Shown in pieces: positions 62,401 through 64,000 of a DNA stretch of 64,000 nucleotides. Made by a program: the position numbers and the translations under genes. How positions within the stretch are numbered: position 1 is the first letter of the stretch; each line of letters opens with the position of its first letter. Source of the DNA: Schistocephalus solidus (Eukaryota; Platyhelminthes; Cestoda; Diphyllobothriidea; Diphyllobothriidae); NCBI GenBank assembly GCA_017591395.1, contig WEDG01004095.1:1-64000 (forward strand), written 5' to 3'. The notes beneath the pieces are model-generated. The model made no database searches, was not told the origin of the DNA, and worked only from the letters and a program-made list of their open reading frames with translations.

Positions 62401-63085
62401 CCCTTGACCGGCCGCTCCAGAAGAAGGTGTAGCCGGCCCCCACCTCCTCCAGCTGACCCTGCTCAGAGAATCGGGTCTCGCTGAGAGCAGCAATGTCCAC
62501 CTTGTAGCGTGCCAGTTCCCGAGCGACTAGCGCCGTACTCCGTTCCGGCCGGTTGCTCCTAGGATTGTCTTAAAGGGAACGAACATTCCAGGCTGCTAGT
62601 GTGAGTGGACTCTACCCGAGCAGCCTGGAGGGTATGGCGAGGGGGATTGGGACGGGGGTATTTGTGTTTGATTTGAGTTTTACGACCGCGTATTTTGCGA
62701 TCTGCGAGCCACGGCCGGCTGCAAAAGACGTGATAACCAGCATTTGTTTAGGGCACATTTTCTAGCCCCTTCCTCGGCGAGGAGGCAAGCAGTGCTGTCC
62801 CTAAATTGGGCTGCTCAGACATCCCAGACGGCTGCCCAACTCCACTATGGGTTACGGTTTTGTTTTAGTGGGAGAACGACCCGAGTTAGCCTGGGCCGCC
62901 TACGGGGTTGCTGTCACCCCCACCGTAGGACTTTTTAGAGGGGGGAGGTGGGAAGTTTGGGAGTCAGACATACCGGGTGTGGAGGCACACACAACACCGG
63001 AGACCCTCACCTGGTTTAGCCCACCGGTCGTGATGGTTGCCCGGGGTGTGGCCGCTGGGAAGAACCCAACTTTGAGGAGCCACAG

Positions 63086-64000
63086 GTGAGAGTTGGGTAC
63101 CAGTTAGAGGTGGCCACAGGAACATTCACCACCTGTACAAGACAAATGGTGCGACCAAATGCTATCTGTGTGGTGCTACCCCTAACTAGTACCCCTACAC
63201 CCCGATTGCGCTCTACAGACACACAAACACCCCTCCCCCCACCAAAACCCCACACGATGCGCCGCAAGTGCGTGGAACCCGACGGGAGTCACTCTAGAGT
63301 GCTTTTTTTCGTCCTTATGCGTGCATGAGACCGAGGTCCACCACCACCACCACGAGCCACGCTGTAGAGTTTTTGAACCAAAATGGGGCACAGACTGGGT
63401 TACGGTTCGACTTTGCCAGTCTATGCAGAGGTAGCGCGAGTCCATAACTACTTGCGCCTTTTCACCGCGTCAGCCACCGTGCCTAACCCCAAAACCAGCT
63501 GGGTGGAGTCAAAATCGAGGAAGCCATCCCCATGGCAAATCATTGCATTCTTCAATGTAATAAACCTGATGCACAGGAATATACCACGACGTCCACTTTT
63601 CTCTGGGAACCGAGAGTCAGACTGCAATAGCTCTTTTGTAGTCCAACTATATTGTGGTAGTCTCATGCATTCAAGATCAGAGGCTCTTCGTGAAGGCCTG
63701 CTACATTGTTCGATGAAAAGGTCGTTTGTGCACGCATAGACAAGCTGCTTAGCTTTGTGAGCCAAGACTCACCTCCGGTGGTCTTAACATTGTCGGGTCA
63801 TCAGAGCTTGTAGTTGAGGGGAAGGGGAGTGCGGTATATGCTTCGAAAGTCTACCTTGCTATACACTGATTCACGAGGAAGTCACTTTCCTGAGCTCTCT
63901 TAGTGGGGTACACAGTGTACGTCGCTGTTCAGGACGATCACGTCAGCCAATGCACCCAACCTCATCACCAGATGGTAAACAGGCCCGAACAGTGAACTCG
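63086..64000. other. Flank of LINE-Z copy A, unassigned
   Basis: Positions 63086-63330 may still belong to the LINE-Z 5' region, but I cannot fix the boundary. Positions 63500-63760 weakly resemble 45310-45360. No gene is supported. Confidence 0.35.

Larger units (their letters stand above)
57905..63085 (-). mobile_element. LINE-Z copy A, nearly full length, inactivated
   Basis: From 63085 downwards: a 5' UTR-like region (63085-62600), endonuclease, linker, RT, a thumb/connection region, a C-terminal zinc-finger array, and a 3' UTR (58756-57905). This is the most complete copy in the window and defines the element's domain order. Stops (for example before [10 protein letters not shown] near 62395, and after HLRMQ near 59486) and frameshifts mean it is not autonomous. 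Clade placement (RTE-like or CR1-like) is not secure by eye. Confidence 0.88.

Noticed and set aside
1..64000. CRISPR arrays, bacterial operons, phage or integron features
   Set aside because: No spaced short direct repeats, ribosome binding sites or bacterial gene packing. The splice sites and retroelements are eukaryotic.

Overview
The window is eukaryotic, repeat-rich genomic DNA, most probably from a diphyllobothriidean tapeworm (the Spirometra / Dibothriocephalus / Schistocephalus group) or a close flatworm relative. The grounds are long introns with GT-AG junctions, tRNA-headed SINEs, Penelope-like, CR1-like and RTE-like retroelements, and a non-LTR element with a C-terminal C2H2 zinc-finger array that I recognise from cestode sequence. 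The organism call is inference; no search was run. There is nothing bacterial here: no operons, ribosome binding sites or CRISPR.

One host gene was found. Seven exons on the + strand between 5648 and 47854 encode a type II phosphatidylinositol-5-phosphate 4-kinase (PIP4K2 family). All splice phases agree and the joined exons total 1152 bases, giving 383 residues plus a stop. The N-terminal part of the protein must lie 5' of the window or in an exon I did not recognise. Introns are 1.7 to 13.4 kb long and packed with repeats.

Layout. 1-2410: inverted array of ~300-bp tRNA-derived SINE units bounded by (TA)n, then two copies of a ~190-bp repeat. 5648-10459: kinase exons 1 and 2 with a (TTC)n tract, SINE remnants and a 3' fragment of the zinc-finger LINE (called LINE-Z here). 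10460-17638: intron holding three large pyrimidine-rich arrays, including ~800 bp of near-pure (TCC)n. 17639-17677: 39-base micro-exon. 17678-31108: decayed LINE-Z, SINE and RTE relics. 31109-35872: exons 4 and 5, separated by an antisense Penelope-like element with a long open RT plus GIY-YIG frame, a SINE, and a ~355-bp direct repeat carrying hammerhead-ribozyme-like motifs. 35873-47854: tandem repeats, an antisense LINE-Z copy, and exons 6 and 7. 47855-64000: kinase 3' flank, a CR1-like LINE, tRNA-like elements, a LINE-Z relic, and a nearly full-length but mutated LINE-Z copy with 5' UTR, endonuclease, RT, zinc fingers and 3' UTR.

Most retroelements are dead, with stops, frameshifts or deletions. 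The Penelope-like frame is the exception. The most interesting signals are the hammerhead-like tandem repeat at 34381-34868, the zinc-finger tail of LINE-Z, the intact Penelope-like frame that reads through a TA tract into an antisense SINE, and the stacked polypyrimidine tracts in the kinase introns.
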